NCBI GenBank assembly: GCA_008711295.1
Contig: VUYV01000017.1
Location: 1,023,131 to 1,087,130 of the forward strand
Reading direction: 5' to 3'
Length of the DNA stretch: 64,000 nt
From: Anarhynchus alexandrinus
Lineage: Eukaryota > Chordata > Aves > Charadriiformes > Charadriidae
Positions 62,241 to 64,000 of the stretch are shown piece after piece. Positions within the stretch are counted from its first letter, which is position 1; every line of letters starts with the position of its first letter. A model generated the notes under the pieces. The model was not told where the DNA came from. It made no database searches and saw only the letters and a program-made list of their open reading frames with translations. Both the position numbers and the translations under genes were made by a program.

Positions 62241-63299
62241 CCTGCAAGGGTTACTTTGTAGTAAACCAGGGATATCCAGCAGATATGGGCAGCAGATCAG
62301 AGGAAAGATAGTGTCATGTACCCTAAAGCAGGGTGAAAAAGAAGAGAAGGCATAACTATTAATAAGGACTTTCTTAAATCTGGAATTACCCAATGATTAT
62401 GCCACATCCACTTGCCTACACAGCTTATGTTTTTTTCAGAATAGCCTTTTATGGCTGCATTCACGAATACCTGGATATTTAAGCAGTGCTCTGCATGGTT
62501 TGCTATTCTTTCCTGCTTTCGGAGTAAGAAAACAAATTATTTGTCTGCACTTTTTGCTGCAGACCCACTAGTAAGGGATGACCAACCTACAGACAGTTGA
62601 AGCAAACTGTTCACAGGCAAATCATGACCTTATATATGTCTACAAAGTGTATTTCAAACTCTTATGAACAAAACAATCTGTCAGAATGTAAGCCAATGCA
62701 TACATCATTTGCAAACTGAAGAAAAGACTGCTTTCACTGGGTAGTTTGTTCATTACAATTTGTTAAGTACCAAATTCTATGATAAAGCAGACAGGAAAAC
62801 AATCTTGTAATGCCTTTCTCTAGCTGCAGAATCAGTAATATTACTCAGATTTATAAATGTAGCAGAAAGATGGGGTTAAAAAATAATCTTGTTCCACTTT
62901 TGCTAATTTGCTTTTGAGAGCTAGGGTAGATGTGATCTATCAGCATTTTTGTTTCCTTATAAAGACAGATAGATTTTCAACATTTCATTATCACTTCGGA
63001 GTAAGGATAAAACACCTGCAGACAACTAAAAAAAAGAAAAGGCCCAGAAATGAAAAGCTACAATCAGATTGGCTCTAAGGTTTATATCCTTAAGGACTTG
63101 ATTGTCTTCTATATCTCAGGCTCAGGCAATGTCAGAGGCAACCACACATTTTCCTCCTTCAGAAAAAGAAGCCAGGTTCCATTGTGGCACAAAGTTATAT
63201 AAATATTTTTTTACCTGCCCCAGGGAAAATAGGAGGAGGTGAAAACAACCAGAATGATTTTATTTGTTTGTTGGATTTCTCTGCATAGATGGCTAGATT

Positions 63300-63315
63300 T
63301 AAAAAAAAAAAAAAA
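63300..63315. repeat. Poly-A tract
   Basis: About sixteen A following TAGATTT. No retroposed body is recognised upstream. Confidence 0.9.
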
Positions 63316-63359
63316 GGCACTTGCTTCAGTAGGTATGTTTTAAACCTGATGCCAGGTAG

Positions 63360-63850
63360 AAAATAAAAGCGGTGGGACTGAGAAACAGAGAGGAGGCTGC
63401 AGCCACTCCTCTTCGACAGACAGATGCTGAAAGACAATGAAGGGGGAAGGATGAGCAGAGAAGGGAGATGTGATCCTCGGGACAACACGGGATGGCAGCA
63501 GTCTTGAAGACGAGACAGAGTTCAATGCTTTCTGCCGAGAAGGTAATGTTAAAAGGAACAATCAGTCAAGGAAACTGAAACCGGGAGATCCTGAAATAGG
63601 GTGCAGTGCTGGAAGCATGAAAAGATGGAAAAGGGAAAGGGCAAAAGTCTCAAAAACAAGGAAAGACAAAGTGCTGCACCAAGACGGAAGGAAGAGAAGA
63701 GGTCAGCACAGCCTCTGTTCTGCACAGCGGCAGTGAGGACTCGACGTACACGCGCAGCTGCACAAGGAGAAGGGCATAGCAGCGCGGAGCGTGACTGCAC
63801 TGCGGCTCACTAAAAAGAGCACTTTCCACAAGAAAGAGAGAGAGACACAC
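63360..63850. other. Purine-rich block with small CpG cluster
   Basis: After the A-tract the plus strand becomes GA-rich (AGAGGAGG, GGGGGAAGGATGAGC). A donor-like CCGAGAAG|GTAATG has its GT at 63542-63543, at the end of a small frame from 63470. A cluster of CpGs follows at 63720-63810 (ACTCGACGTACACGCGCAGC, AGCGCGGAGCGTGAC). This may be a minor promoter or a transcript exon. The sequence beyond 63850 returns to AT-rich. No protein family is recognised. Confidence 0.25.
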
Positions 63851-64000
63851 ACCAGAGTGGTTTAGCACCAGCTGTGCTTATTATTCTTTTAATGGTGCAT
63901 TTCCTTGCATTGTACAAACAAACCTAATTTTGAACAGGATATTTTCCTTTCACTGCTTTTCCCTGCAGGTCATGCTCTGTCAATATCTCCTACCCTAAGA

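Larger units (their letters stand above)
58186..63299. other. Non-coding DNA with candidate enhancers
   Basis: About 5.1 kb with no convincing exon. It holds a T-rich run at about 58852-58872 and two motif-rich blocks listed separately. AT-rich TAAT-bearing sequence also occurs at 58400-58560. Confidence 0.5.

Noticed and set aside
1..64000. CRISPR arrays, operons, tRNA, rRNA or known microRNA genes
   Set aside because: No regular spacer-repeat array, no cloverleaf or rRNA core, and none of the common vertebrate microRNA seeds I could recall was seen. A covariance-model search was not possible here.

Overview
The window reads as vertebrate, almost certainly avian, nuclear DNA. Five clear CR1-type non-LTR retrotransposon fragments occur, with the typical CR1 3' tail built on the ATTCTATGA unit. 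Two LTRs resemble the ERVL-like family that is common in birds, as I remember it. Introns or intergenic AT-rich DNA fill nearly all the rest. No bacterial-style gene organisation is present. Two unresolved bases (15344, 52375) show that it comes from a draft assembly.

Layout. Positions 1-1075 are a strong CpG island with tandem inverted CCAAT boxes, GC boxes, an AP-1-type site and a near-CRE. It is very probably a housekeeping-type, possibly bidirectional, promoter with first-exon sequence. I could not identify the gene, and no coding exon is certain. Positions 1076 to about 63300 have no convincing protein-coding exon. This stretch is either a very long first intron or a gene desert. It holds an old, strongly diverged CR1/L3-like reverse transcriptase fossil (4560-4870), a hairpin with a TA core (14189-14231), CR1 fragments (22100-22850, 31171-31456, 39103-39760, 45742-47735, 57899-58185), two same-strand solo-type LTRs (24048-24589, 25265-25793), and scattered microsatellites and homopolymer tracts.

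Several repeat-free stretches (about 42000-42440, 49540-49830, 50880-51350, 51480-51800, 59830-60300, 61830-62240) are rich in homeodomain, POU/octamer, SOX and E-box-like words. They look like candidate conserved enhancers. That is a reading of composition and motifs only, and cross-species alignment would decide it. Most of these candidates lie in the right half, where old retrotransposons are also few apart from the CR1 copies listed.

The right end (63300-63850) is purine-rich with a small CpG cluster and one splice-donor-like site. It may contain a transcript start or exon, but support is weak. I found no previously undescribed system with strong evidence. The best leads are the promoter island, the motif-dense non-coding blocks, the fossil LINE and a few open exon-like segments with good splice signals. 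Most open reading frames in the window are chance ORFs.
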